From positions 1,364,001 through 1,428,000 of the forward strand of contig CANTAL010000027.1 in assembly GCA_947650365.1 (NCBI GenBank): a stretch of DNA of 64,000 nucleotides, written 5' to 3'. The stretch is from Chamaelirium japonicum (lineage: Eukaryota; Streptophyta; Magnoliopsida; Liliales; Melanthiaceae). Below are positions 28,801-42,800 of this stretch, one piece after another (position 1 is the stretch's first letter; each line of letters begins with the position of its first letter). Position numbers and translations under genes: made by a program. Under the pieces are notes generated by a model, which did not search any database, had not been told where the DNA came from, and saw only the letters and a program-made list of their open reading frames with translations.

Positions 28801-31204
28801 ATTCGTACGTTCCATTCTAATTCATTCACACGATCCATTCTAATTCATTCATATGATCCATTCTAATTCATTCGAACGATCCATTCTAATTCATTCATAC
28901 GATCCAATCTAATTCATTCGCACGAATGTATCCATTCTAATTCATTTGTATGATCCATTCTAATACATTCGCACAATCTATTCTAATTCATTCGTACGAT
29001 CCATTCTAATTCATTAGCACGATCCATTCTAGTTCATTCGTACGATCCATTCTATTTCATTCGTACGATCCAATCTTACTCATTCGTACGATCCATTCTA
29101 ATTCATTCGCACGAATGTAACCATTCTAATTCATTCGTACGATCCATTCTAATTAATTTGCACGATCCATTCTAATTCATTCATACGATCCATTTTAATT
29201 CATTCGTAAGATCCATTCTAATTCATTCGCACAATCCATTCTAATTCATTCACACGATCCATTCTAATTCATTTGCACGATCCATTCTAATTCATTTATA
29301 CAATCTATTCTAATTCTTTTGCACGAATGTATACATTCTAATTCATTCTTACGGTCCATTCTAATTCCTTTGTACGATCCATTCTAATTCCTTCGTACGA
29401 TCCATTCTAATTCCTTCGTATGATCCATTCTATTTCATTCATATGATCCATTCTAATTCCTTCGTACGATCCATTCTAATTCATTCCCATGAATGTATCC
29501 ATTCTAATTCATACGTACGATCCATTCTAACTCATTCATACGATCCAATCTAATTCATTCATACGATCCATTCTAATTCATTCGAACGAATGTATCCATT
29601 CTAATTCATTTGTACGATCCATTCTAATTCATTCGCACAATCTATTCTAATTCATTTGTACGATCTATTCTAATTCATTAGCACGGTCCATTCTAATTCA
29701 TTCGTACGATCCATTCTATTTCATTCGTACGATCCATTCTAATTCATTCGTATGATCCATTCTATTTCATTCGTACGATCCATTCTTACTTAATCGTACG
29801 ATCCATTCTAATTCATTCGCACGAATGTATCCATTCTAATTCATTCGTACGATCCATTCTAATTCATTCGCATAATCCATTCTAATTCATTCATACGATC
29901 TATTCTAATTCATTCGTAGGATCCATTCTAATTCATTCGCACGATCCATTCTAATTCATTCATACAATCCATTCTAATTCAATCATACAATCCATTCTAT
30001 TTCGTTCGCACGAATGTATCCATTCTAATTCATTCGTACGATCCACCCTAATTCTTTCATATGATCCTTTCTAATTCGTTTGCACGACTGTATCCATTCT
30101 AACTCATTCGTACGATCCATTCGAATTCATTCATACGATCCATTCTAATTCATTCATACGATCCATTCTAATTCATTCATACGATCCATTCTATTTCATT
30201 CGTACGATCCATTCTTACTCATTCGTACGATCCATTCTAATTCATTCGCTCTAATTCCTTCGTACGATCCATTCTAATTCTTTCGTACGATCCATTCTAA
30301 TTCCTTCGTACGATCCATTCTATTTCATTCGTATGATCCATTCTAATTCCGTCGTACGATCCATTCTAATTCATTCCCATGAATGTGTCCATTCTAATTC
30401 ATATGTATGATCCATTCTAATTCATTCATACGATCCAATCTAATTCATTCATACAATCCATTCTAATTCATTCGCACGAATGTATCCATTCTAATTCATT
30501 CATACGATCCATTCTAATTCATTCGCACAATCTATTCTTATTCATTCGTACGATCCATTCTAATTCATTAGCACGATCCATTCTAATTAATTTGTATGAT
30601 CCATTCTATTTCATTCGTACGATCCATTCTTCCTCATTCGTATAATCTATTCTAATTCATTCGCACGATTGTATCCATTCTAATTCATTCGCATGATCCA
30701 TTCTAATTCATTCATACGATCCATTCTAATTCATTCGTAAGATCAATTCTAATTCATTCGCACGATCCATTCTAATTCATTTGTATGATCCATTCTAATT
30801 CATTCATACAATCCATTCTAATTCTTTCGCACGAATGTATCCATTCTAAATCATTCGTACGATCCACCCTAATTCCTTCATATGATCCATTCTAATTTAT
30901 TCGTACGATCCATATTAATTCATTAGCACGATCCATTCTAATTTATTCGTACGATCCATTCTATTTCATTCGTACGATCCATTCTAATTCATTAGCACGA
31001 TCCATTCTAATTCATTCGTACGATCCATTCGAATTCATTCATACGATCCATTCTAATTCATTCGTACGATCCATTCTAATTCATCACACGATCCATTCTA
31101 ATTCATTCACACAATCCATTCTAATTCTTTCGCATGAATGTATCCATTCTAATTCATTCGTACGATCCACCCTAATTCCTTCGTATGATCCATTCTAATT
31201 CATT

Positions 31205-31209
31205 CGTAC
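31205..31209. other. Strand-switch junction, forward to inverted
   Basis: Forward ATTCATTCGTAC passes directly into inverted AAAGGAATTAG. A typical inverted unit would read CGTACGAAGGAATTAG, so CGTAC is shared by both orientations and the switch falls inside the monomer's CGTACG palindrome. Confidence 0.85.
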
Positions 31210-32030
31210 AAAGGAATTAGAATGGATTAGAATGGATCGCATGAATTAGAATGGATCGTATGAATGAGTAAGAATGGATCATGCGAATGAATTAGAATGG
31301 ATCATGCTAATGAATTCGAATGGATCGTACGAATGAATTAGAATGGATCGTATGAATGAATTAGAATAGATCGTGCGAATGAATTAGAATGGATCGTACG
31401 AATGAATTAGAATGGATACATTCGTGCGAATGAATTAGAATGGATCGCACGAATGAGTAAGAATGGATCGTACGAATGAATGGATTGTACGAATGAATTA
31501 GAATGGATACATTCGTGCGAATGAATTAGAATGGATCGTACAAATGAGTTAGAATGGATCGTACGAATGAAATAGAATAGATCGTACGAATGAATTAGAA
31601 TGGATCGTGCTAATGAATTAGAATGGATCGTAAAAATGAATTAGAATAGATTGTGCGATTAAATTAGAATGGATCGTACAAATGTATTAGAATGGATACA
31701 TTCGTGCGAATGAATTAGAATGGATCGTATGAATGAATTAGATTGGATCGTATGAATGAATTAGAATGAATCTTACCTATGAATTAGAATGGACACATTC
31801 ATGGGAATGAATTAGAATGGATCGTACGAAGGAATTAGAATGGATCATACGAATGAATTAGAATAGATACATTCGTGCAAAAGAATTAGAATGGATTGTA
31901 TGAATGAATTAGAATGGATCGTGCAAATGAATTATAATGGATCGTACGAAGGATTTAGAATGGATCGTACGAAGGAATTAGAATGGATCGTATGAAGGAA
32001 TTAGAATGGATCGTACGAATGAATTAGAAT
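31210..32030 (-). repeat. Inverted satellite block I1
   Basis: Here the text becomes the reverse complement of the array (GAATTAGAATGG, ATCGTACGAATG, GGATACATTCGTGCG). The block is 821 bp of the same 23- and 28-bp monomers. Entry is inside a CGTAC core at 31205-31209, and exit is at a tail-to-tail monomer join centred on CAATCC at 32031-32036. It includes a shortened monomer near 31474 (GAATGAATGGATTGTACG) and a rare variant near 31790 (GAATCTTACCTATGAATTAG). Both recur in block I2, 23.4 kb downstream. Confidence 0.96.
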
Positions 32031-32036
32031 CAATCC
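32031..32036. other. Strand-switch junction, inverted to forward (CAATCC centre)
   Basis: GAATTAGAAT on the left and ATTCTAATTT on the right face each other around CAATCC, the place where the other tail-to-tail joins have GGATCC. Confidence 0.85.
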
Positions 32037-35000
32037 ATTCTAATTTATATGTACGATCCATTCTAATTCATTCTAATATCCATTCTAATTCATTTGCACA
32101 ATCTATTCTAATTCATTCATACGATCCATTCTAATTCATTCGCACGAATGTATCCATTCTAATTGATTCGTACGATCCATTCTAATTCATTCGTACGATC
32201 CATTCTAATTCATTCGCACGATCCATTTTAAATCATTCATACGATCCATTCTAATTAATTCATACAATCCATTCTAATTCTTTCGCAGGAATGTATCCAT
32301 TCTAATTCATTCGTACGATCCACCCTAATTCCTTCATATGATCCATTCTAATTCATTCGCACGAATGTATCCATTCTAATTCATTCATACGATCCATTCG
32401 AATTCATTCATACGATCCATTCTAATTCATTCATACGATCCATTCTAATTCATTCACACGAATGTATCCATTCTAATTCATTCGTACGATCCATTCTAAT
32501 TCTTTTGCCCAATCTATTCTAATTCATTCGTACGATCCATTCTAATTCATTCACACGATCCATTCTAATTCATTTGCAATATCCATTCTAATTCATTCAT
32601 ACAATCCATTCTAATTCTTTTGCACGAATGTATCCTTTCTAATTCAGTCATACGATCCATTCTAATTCCTTCGAACGATCCATTCTAATTCCTTCAACTG
32701 ATCTATTCTATTTCATTCGTATGATCCATCCTAATTCCTTCGTACGATACAATCTAATTCATTCCCATGAATGTATCCATTCTTATTCATACGTACGATC
32801 CATTCTAATTCATTCATACGATCCAATCTAATTCATTCATACGATCTATTCTAATTCATTCACACGAATGTATACATTCTAATTCATTCGTATGATTCAT
32901 TCTAATTCATTCACACTATCTATTCTAATTCATTCGTACGATCCATTCTAATTCATTTGTACGATCCATTCTAATTCATTCATTCGATCCATTTTAATTC
33001 ATTCGTACGATCCATTCTTACTCATTCGTACGATCCATTCTAATTCAATCGCACGAATGTATCCATTCTAATTCATTCGTACGATCCATTCTAATTTATT
33101 CGCACGATCCATTCTAATGTACGATCCATTCTAATTCATTCGTACGATCCATTATAATTCATTCGCACGATCCATTCTAATTCATTCATACGATCCATTC
33201 TAATTTATTCATACAATCCATTCTAATTCTTTTGCATGAATGTATCCATTCTAATTCATTCGTACGATCCATTCTAATTCATTCGCACAATCTATTCTAA
33301 TTCATTTGTACGATCCATTCTAATTCATTAGCACGATCTATTCTAATTCTTTTGTACGATCCATTCTATTTCATTCATACGATCCATTCTTACTCATTTG
33401 TACGATCCATTCTAATTCATTCGCACAAATGTATCCATTCTAATTCATTCGTACGATCCATTCTAATTCATTCGCACGATCCATTCTAATTCATTCGTAC
33501 GATCCATTCTAATTCATTCGCACGATCCATTCTAATTCATTCATACGATCCATTCTAATTCATTCATACAATCCATTCTAATTCATTCGTATGATCCATT
33601 CTAATTCATTCGCACGATCCATTCTAATTCATTCATATGATCCATTCTAATTCATTCGTACGATCCATTTTAATTCATTCGCACAATCTATTCTAATTCA
33701 TTCGTACGATCCATTCTAATTCATTAGCACGATCCATTCTAATTCATTCGTACGATCCATTCTATTTCATTCGTACAATCCATTCTTACTCATTCGTACG
33801 ATACATTCTAATTCATTCACACGAATGTATCCATTCTAATTCAATCGTATGATCCATTCTAATTCATTCGCATGATCCATTCTAATTCATTCATACGATC
33901 CATTCTAATTCATTCGTACGATCCATTCTAATTCATTCGTACAATCTATTCTAATTCATTCGTACGATCCATTCTAATTCATTAGCACGATCCATTCTAA
34001 TTCATTCGTACGATCCATTCTTTTTCATTCGTACAATCCATTCTTACTCATTCATACGATCCATTCTAATTTATTCGCATGAATTTATCCATTTTAATTC
34101 ATTCGCACAATCCATTCTAATTCATTCGAACGATCCATTCTAATTCATTCATACGATCCTTTCTAATTCATTCGTACGATCCATTCAAATTCATTCGCAC
34201 GATCCATTCTAATTCATTCATACGATCCATTCTAATTTATTCATATAATCCATTCTAATTCTTTCGCACGAATGTATCCATTCTAATTCATTCGTACGAT
34301 CCACCCTAATTCCTTCATATGATCCATTCTAATTCATTCGCACGAATGTATCCATTCTAATTCATGCATACGATCCATTCGAATTCATTCATACGATCCA
34401 TTCTATTTTATTCGTAAGATCCATTCTAATTCATTCGCACGAATGTATCCATTCTAATTCATTCGTACGATCCATTCTAATTCATTCGCATGATCCAATC
34501 TAGTTTATTCGCATGATCCATTCTAATTCATTCGTACGATCCATTCTATTTCATTCGTACGATCTATTTTTACTCATTCGTACGATCCATTCTAATTCAT
34601 TCGCACGAATGTATCCATTCTAATTCATTCATACGATCCATTCTAATTCATTCGCACGATCCATTCTAATTCATTCATACGATCCGTTCTAATTTATTTG
34701 TACGATCCATTCTAATTCATTCGCACGATCCATTCTAATTCATTCATACGATCCGTTCTAATTTATTTGTACGATCCATTCTAATTCATTCGTACGATCC
34801 ATTCTAATTCTTTAGCACGATCCATTCTAATTCATTCATACGATCCATTCTAATTCATATGATCCATTCTAATTCATTCATACGATCCATTCTATTTCAT
34901 TCGTATGATTCATTCTAATTAATTCATACGATCCATTCTATTTCATTCGTACGATCCATTCTTACTCATTCGTATGATCCATTCTAATTCATTCGCACGA

Positions 35001-35150
35001 TCCAATCTAATTCATTCGCACAATCCATTGTAATTCTTTCGTACGATCCATTCTATTTCATTCGTACGATCCATTCTTACTCATTTGTATGATCCATTCT
35101 AATTCATTCGCACGAAGGTATCCATTCTAATTCATTCGTACGATCCATTC
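32031..35150 (+). repeat. HOR group G1
   Basis: Forward HOR material after I1, paralogous to G2 at offset 23,415-23,420 (for example the unusual TTCATGCATACG at 34361 and 57781). A two-monomer duplication near 34,680-34,790 (ATCCGTTC repeated) is absent from G2, which brings the offset to 23,374 at the shared GAAGGTATCC variant (about 35,115). It ends at the boundary between the two 28.6-kb units. Confidence 0.83.
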
Positions 35151-38100
35151 TAATTCATTCGTACGATCCATTCTAATTCATTCATACGATCCATTCTAAT
35201 TCATTCATACGATCCATTCTAATTCATTCGCACGAATGTATCCATTCTAATTTATTCGTATGATCCATTCTAATACATTCGCACAATTTATTCTAATTCA
35301 TTCGTACGATCCATTCTAATTCATTAACACGATCCATTCTAATTCATTCGTATAATCCATCCTATTTTATTCGTACGATCCATTCTTACTCATTCGTACG
35401 ATCAATTCCAATTCATTCACACGAATGTATCCATTCTAATTCATTCGTACGATCCATTCTAATTAATTTGCACGATCCATTCTAATTCATTCATACAATC
35501 CATTTTAATTCATTCGTAAGATCCATTCTAATTCATTCACACAATCTATTCTAAATCATTCGAACGATCCATTCTAATTCATTTGCACGATCCATTCTAA
35601 TTCATTCGTACGATCCATTCTATTTCATTCATACGATCCATTCTTACTTATTCGTATGATCCATTCTAATTCATTCGCACGAATGTATCCATTCTAATTC
35701 ATTCTTACTATCCATTCTAATTCATTCATACAATCCATTCTAATTCATTCATACAATCCATTCCAATTCTTTCGCACGAATGTATGCATTCTAATTCATT
35801 CGTACGATCCACCCTAATTCCTTCGTATGATCCATTCTAATACATTCACACGAATGTATCCATTCTAATTCATTCGTAGGATCCATTCGAATTCATTCAT
35901 ACGATCTATTCTAATTCATTCATACGATCCATTCTAATTCTTTCGCACGAATGTATCCATTCTAATTCATTCGCATGATCCATTCTAATTCATTCGCATA
36001 ATCTATTCTAATTCATTCGTACGATCCATTCTAATTCATTCGCACGATCCATTCTAATTCATTTGCACGATCTATTCTAATTCATTCATACAATTCATTC
36101 TCATTCTTTTGCACAAATATATCCATTTTAATTCCTTCGTACGATCCATTCTAATTCCTTCATACGATCCATTCTATTTCATTCGTATGATCCATTCTTA
36201 TTCCTTCGTACGATCCATTCTAATTCATTCCCATGAATTTATCCATTCTAATTCATACGTACGATCCATTCTAATTCATTCATATGATCCAATCTAATTC
36301 ATTCATACGATCCATTCTAATTCATTCGCACGAATGTATCCATTCTAATTCATTCGTACGATCCATTCTATTTCATTCGCACTATCTTTGCTAATTCATT
36401 CGTACGATCCATTCAAATTTATTAGCACGATCCATTCTAATTCATTCGTACGATCTATTCTATTTCATTCGTACGATCCATTCTTACTCATTCATACGAT
36501 CCATTCTAATTCATTCGCACGAATGTATCCATTCTAATTCATTCGTACGATCTATTCTAATTCATTCGCACGATCCATTCTAATTCATTCATACGATCTA
36601 TTCTAATTCATTCGTACGATCCATTCTAATTCATTCGCACAATCTATTCTAATTAATTCGTACGATCCATTCTAATTCGTTAGCACGATCCATTCTAATT
36701 CATTCGTACGATCCATTCTATTTCAATCGTATGATCCATTCTTACTCATTCGTAAGATCCATTCTAATTCATTCGCACGAATGTATCCATTCTAATTCAT
36801 TCGTATGATCCATTCTAATTCATTTGCACGATCTATTCTAATTCATTCATACGATCCATTCTAATTCATTTATATGATCCATTCTAATTCATTCGCACGA
36901 TCCATTATAATTCATTCATATGATCCATTCTAATTCATTCATACAATTCATTCTAATTCTTTCGCACGAATATTTCCATTCTAATTCATTCGTACGATCC
37001 ACCCTAATTCCTTCGTATGATCTATTCTAATTCATTCGAACGAATGTATCCATTCTAATTCATTCGTACAATCCATTCAAATTCATTCATACAATCCATT
37101 CTAATTCATTCATACGATCAATTCTAATTCATTCGCACGAATGTATCCATTCTAATTCATTCGTACGATCCATTCTAATTCATTCGCACAATCTATTCTA
37201 ATTAATTCGTATGATCCATTCTAATTCATTCGCATGATCCATTCTAATTCATTTGCACGATCCATTCTAATTCATTCATACAATCCATTCTAATTCTTTT
37301 GCACAAATGTATCCATTCTAATTCATTCGTACGATCCATTATAATTCCTTCGTATGATCCAGTATAATTCTATCGTACGATCCATTCTAATTCCTTCGTA
37401 CGATCCATTCTATTTCATTCGTATGATCCATTCTAATTCCTTCGTACGATTCATTCTAATTCATTCCTATGAATGTATCCATTCCAATTCATACATACGA
37501 TCCATTCTAATTCATTGATACGATCCAATCTAATTCATTCATAAGATCCATTCTAATTCATTCGCACGAATGTATCCATTCTAATTTATTCGTACGATCC
37601 ATTCTAATTCATTCGCACAATCTATTCTAATTCATTCGCACGATCCATTCTAATTCATTCATATGATCCATTCTAATTCATTCGTACGATCCATTCTAAT
37701 TCATTCGCACGATCCATTCTAATTCATACATACGATCCATTCTAATTAATTCATACGATCCATTCTAATTCATTCACACGAATGTATCCATTCTAATTCA
37801 TTCGTACGATCCATTCTAATTCATTCGCACAATCTATTCTAATTCATTCGTACGATCCATTCTAGTTCATTAGCACAATCCATTCTAATTCATTCGTACG
37901 ATCCATTCAATTTCAACCGTACGAACCAACTTTACTCATTCGTACGATCCATTCTAATTCATTCGCACGAATGTATCTATTCTAATTCATTCGTACGATC
38001 CATTCTAATTCATTCGCACGATCCATTCTAATTCATTCATACGATTCATTCTAATTCATTCGTATGATCCATTCTAATTCATTCGCACAATCTATTCTAA

Positions 38101-39840
38101 TTTATTCGTACGATCCATTCTAGTTCATTAGCACGATCCATTCTAATTCATTCGTACGATCCATTCTATTTCATTCGTACGATCCATTCTTACTCATTCG
38201 TCCGATCCATTCTAATTCATTCACGCGAATGTATCCATTCTAATTCATTCGTACGATCCATTCTAATTCATTCGCACGATCTATTCTATTTCATTCATAC
38301 GATCCATTCTAATTCATTCGTACGATCCATTCTAATTCATTTATACGATCCATTCTAATTCATTCATACAATCCATTCTAATTCTTTCGCACGAATATAC
38401 CCATTCTAATTCATTCGTACGATCCACCCTAATTCCTTCGTATGATCCATTCTAATTCATTAGCACGAATGTATCCATTCTAATTCATTCGTACGATCCA
38501 TTCGAATTCATTCATACGATCTATTCTAATTCATTCATACGATCCATTCTAATTCATTCGCACGAATGTATCCATTCTAATTCATTCGTACGATCCATTC
38601 TAATTTATTCGCACAATTGATTCTAATTTATTCGTATGATCCATTCTAATTCATTCGTACAATCCATTCTAATTCATTTGTACGATCCATTCTAATTCAT
38701 TCATACAATCCGTTCTAATTCTTTTATACGAATGTATCCATTCTAATTCATTCGTACGATCCTTTCTAATTCCTTCATAAAATCCTTTCTAATTCTTTCG
38801 TACGATCCATTCTAATTTCTTCGTACGATCCATTCTAATTCATTCCCATGAATGTATCCATTCTAATTCATACGTACGATCCATTCTAATTGATTCATAC
38901 GATCCAATCTAATTCATTCATACGATCTATTCTAATTCATTCGCACGAATGTATCCATTCTAATTCATTCGTACGATCCATTCTAATTCATTCGCACAAT
39001 CTATTCTAATTCATTCGTACTATCCATTCTAATTCATTTGCACGATCCATTCTAATTCATTTGCACGGTCCATTCTAATTCATTCATACAATCCATTCTA
39101 ATTCTTTTATACGAATGTATCTATTCTAATTCATTCGTACGATCCATTCTAATTCCTTCTTACAATCCATTCTAATTCTTTTGTACGATCCATTCTAATT
39201 TCTTCGTACGATCCATTCTAATTCATTCCCATGAATGTATCCATTCTAATTCATACGTACGATCCATTCTAATTCATTCATACGATCCAATCTAATTCAT
39301 TCATACAATCCATTCTAATTCATTCGCATGAATGTATCCATTCTAATTCATTCGTACAATCCATTCTAATTCATTCGCACAATCTATTCTAATTCATTCG
39401 TACGATCCATTCTAATTCATTAGCACGATCCATTCTAATTCATTCGTACGATCCATTCTATTTCATTGGTACGATCTAGTCTTACTCATTCGTACGATCC
39501 ATTCTAATTCATTCGCACGAATGTATTAATTCTAATTCATTCGTACGATCCATTCTAATTCATTCGCAAGATCCATTCTAATTCATTTATACTATCCATT
39601 CTAATTCATTCGTACGATCCATTCTAATTCATTCGCACGATCCATTCTAATTCATTCATACGATCCATTTTAATTCATTCACACAATCCATTCTAATTCT
39701 TTCGCACGAATGTATCCATCTAATTCATTCGTACGATCCATTCTAATTCATTCATACGATATATTCTAATTCATTCGCACGAATGTATGCATTCTAATTC
39801 ATTCGTACGATCCATTCTAATTCTTCCACACAATCTATTC
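35151..39840 (+). repeat. HOR group C3
   Basis: Copy of C1 at offset 28,638, holding constant from 35,254 to 37,914. The CAACCGTACGAACCAAC marker is at 37914, with CCACCCT markers at 35809 and 36999 (interval 1190, as in C1). Its first monomers (three CATACG-region units in a row) match C2 better than C1. It is cut short at about 39,836-39,850, where some 830 bp present in C1 (about 11,207-12,035) is missing. Confidence 0.84.
37914..37930 (+). repeat. Diverged monomer marker, copy 3
   Basis: Identical core, 28,638 bp after copy 1, in group C3. Confidence 0.9.
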
Positions 39841-42800
39841 TAATTCATTCGCACGAATGTATCTATTCTAATTCATTCGTACGATCCATTTGAATTCATT
39901 CATACGATCCATTCTAATTCATTCATATGATCCATTCTAATTCATTTGCACGAAGGTATCCATTCTAATTCATTCGTACGATCCATTCTAATTCATTCGC
40001 ACAATCGATTCTAATTCATTCATACGATCCATTCTTGCTCATTCGCACGATCCATTCTAATTCATTTGTATGATCCATTCTAATTCATTCATATAATCTA
40101 TTCTAATTCTTTTGCACGAATGTATCCATTCTAATTCATTCGTACGATCCATTCTAATTCCTTCGTACGATCCATTCTAATTCATTCCCATGAATGTATC
40201 CATTCTAATTCATACGTACGATCCATTCTAATTCAATCATACGATCCAATCTAATTCATTCATACGATCTATTCCAATTCATTCGCACGAATGTATCCAT
40301 TCTAATTCATTCGTACGATCCATTCTAATTCATTCACACAATCTATTCTAATTCATTCGTACGATCCATTCTAATTTATTAGCACGATCCATTCTAATTC
40401 ATTCGTACGATCCATTCTATTTCATTCGTACGATCCATTCTTACGATCCATTCTATTTCATTCGTACGATCCATTCTTACTTATTCGTACGATCCATTCT
40501 AATTCATTCGTACGAATGTATCCATTCTAATTCGTTCATACGTTCCATTCTAATTCATTCGCACGATCCATTCTAATTCATTCGTACGATCCATTCTAAT
40601 TCATTTGTACGATCCATTCTAATTCATTCGCATGATCCATTCTAATTCATTCATACGATCCATTCTAATTCATTCATACGACCCATTCTAATTCATTCGC
40701 ACGAATGTATCCATTCTAATCCATTTGTACGATCCATTCTAATACATTCGCACAATCTATTCTAATTCATTCGTACGATCCATTCTATTTCATTCGTACG
40801 ATCCATTCTTACTCATTCGTACGATCCATTCTAATTCATTCGCACGAATGTATCCATTATAATTCATTCATACGATCCATTCAAATTCATTTGCACGATC
40901 CATTCTAATTCATTCATACGATCCATTCTAATTCATTCGTACGATCCATTCTAATTCATTCACACAATCTATTCTAATTCATTCGTACGATCCATTCTAA
41001 TTCATTAGCACGATCCATTCTAATTCATTCGTACGGTCCATTCTATTTCATTCGTACGATCCATTCTTACTCATTCGTACGATCCATTCTAATTCATTCG
41101 CACGAATGTATCTATTCTAATTCATTCGAACGATCCATTCTAATTCATTCGCACGATTCATTCCAATTCATTCATATGATCCATTCTAATTCATTCACAC
41201 GATCCATTCTAATTCATTCGCACGATCCATTCTAATTTATTCATATGATCCATTCTAATTCATTCATACAATCCATTCCAATTCTTTCGCACGACTGTAT
41301 CTATTCTAATTCATTTGTGTGCTCCACCCTAATTCCTTCGTATGATCCATTCTAATTCATTCACACGAATGTATCCATTCTAATTCAGTCGTACGATCCA
41401 TTCGAATTCATTCATACGATCTATTCTAATTCATTCATACGATCCATTCTAATTCATTCGCACGAATGTATCTATTCTAATTCATTCGTATGATCCATTA
41501 TAATTCATTCGCACAATCTATTCTAATTCATTCGTATGATCTATTCTAATTCATTTGCACGATCCATTCTAATTCATTTGCACGATCCATTCTAATTTAT
41601 TCATACAATCCATTCTAATTCTTTTGCACTATTGTATCCATTCTAATTCCTTCGTACGATCTATTCTAATTCTTTCGTACGATCCATTCTAATTCCTTCG
41701 TACGATCCATTCTATTTCATTCATTTGATCCATTCTAATTCCTTCGTACGATCCATTCTAATTTATTCCCATGAATGTATCCATTCTAATTCATACGTAC
41801 GATCCATTCTAATTCATTCATACGATCCAATCTAATTCATTCATACGATCCATTCTAATTCATTCGCACGAATGTATCCATTCTAATTCATTCGTACGAT
41901 CTATTCTAATTCATTCGCACAATCTATTCTAATTCATTCGTACGATCCATTCTAATTCATTAGCACGGTCCATTCTAATTCATTCGTACGATCCATTCTA
42001 TTTCATTCGTACGATCCATTCTAATTCATTCGCATGAATGTACCCATTCTAATTCATTCGTACGATCCATTCTAATTCATTCGCTGATCCATTCTAATTC
42101 ATTCGTACGATCCATTTAATTCATTCGTACGATCCATTCTAATTCATTCGCATGATCCATTCTAATTTATTCATACGATCCATTCTAATTCATTCATACA
42201 ATCCATTCTAATTTTTTCGCTCGAATGTATCCATTCTAATTCATTCGTATGATCCACCCTAATTCCTTCATATGATCCATTCTAATTCATTCGCACGAAT
42301 GTATCCATAAAATCCATTCGAATTCATTCATACGATCCATTCTAATTTATTCATACGATCCATTCTAAATCATTCGTACGAATGTATCCATTCTAATTTA
42401 TTCGTACAAATGTATCCATTCTAATTCATTCGTACGATCCATTCCAATTCATTCGCACTATCCAATCTAATTCATTCGCACGATCCATTCTAATTAATTC
42501 GTACGATCCATTCTATTTCATTCGTACGATCTATTCTTACTCATTCGTATGATCCATTCTAATTCATTCGCACGAATGTATCCATTCTAATTCATTCATA
42601 CGATCCATTCTAATTCATTCGCACGATCTATTCTAATTCATTCATACGATCCATTCTAATTCATTCGTACGATCCATTCTAATTCATTCGCACGATCCAT
42701 TCTAATTCATTCATACGATCCATTCTAATTCATTCATACAATCCATTCTAATTCTTTAGCACGAATTTATCCATTCTAATTCATTCGTACGATCCACCCT

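Larger units (their letters stand above)
1..31209 (+). repeat. Satellite array, forward segment 1
   Basis: Uninterrupted tandem monomers in one orientation. The 23-bp unit reads AATTCATTCGTACG then ATCCATTCT; the 28-bp unit has GAATGT-type extra sequence between CACGA and ATCC. Variants recur in a set order, for example CATACG, CGCACAATCTATT, ATTAGCACG, CTATTTCATTCG, CTTACTCATTCG, CATACGTACG, CCTTCGTACG and TTCCCATGAATG. That fixed order shows a higher-order repeat, not random monomer drift. The strand is pyrimidine-rich (15 of 23 bases in the consensus monomer; C 6, G 2), so orientation can be read from base skew. No gene, promoter or RNA gene is visible. Confidence 0.97.
24210..31209 (+). 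repeat. HOR group C2
   Basis: A copy of C1, with the CAACCGTACGAACCAAC marker at 26946. Near 28,570-28,800 it carries a patch matching its own sequence about 1,522 bp upstream, in place of what C1 and C4 have there. From about 26,918 onward it is the source-like partner of C4 (offset 23,795). A fused CGCTCTAATTCC monomer near 30,247 recurs near 54,149. It ends at the entrance to I1. Confidence 0.83.
6541..35150 (+). repeat. 28.6-kb macro-repeat, copy 1
   Basis: Groups C1-B1-A2-C2-I1-G1. The right boundary (about 35,150, plus or minus 30 bp) was placed where G1 stops matching G2 and sequence homologous to about 6,540 begins. The end joins directly to the start of copy 2, so the two are in tandem, head to tail. 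Confidence 0.82.

Noticed and set aside
31210..32030. Inverted block as an assembly strand error
   Set aside because: The same block with the same breakpoints, but private differences, recurs at 54,643-55,445, and junctions are in monomer phase. A random misjoin would not give this, though read support was not available.
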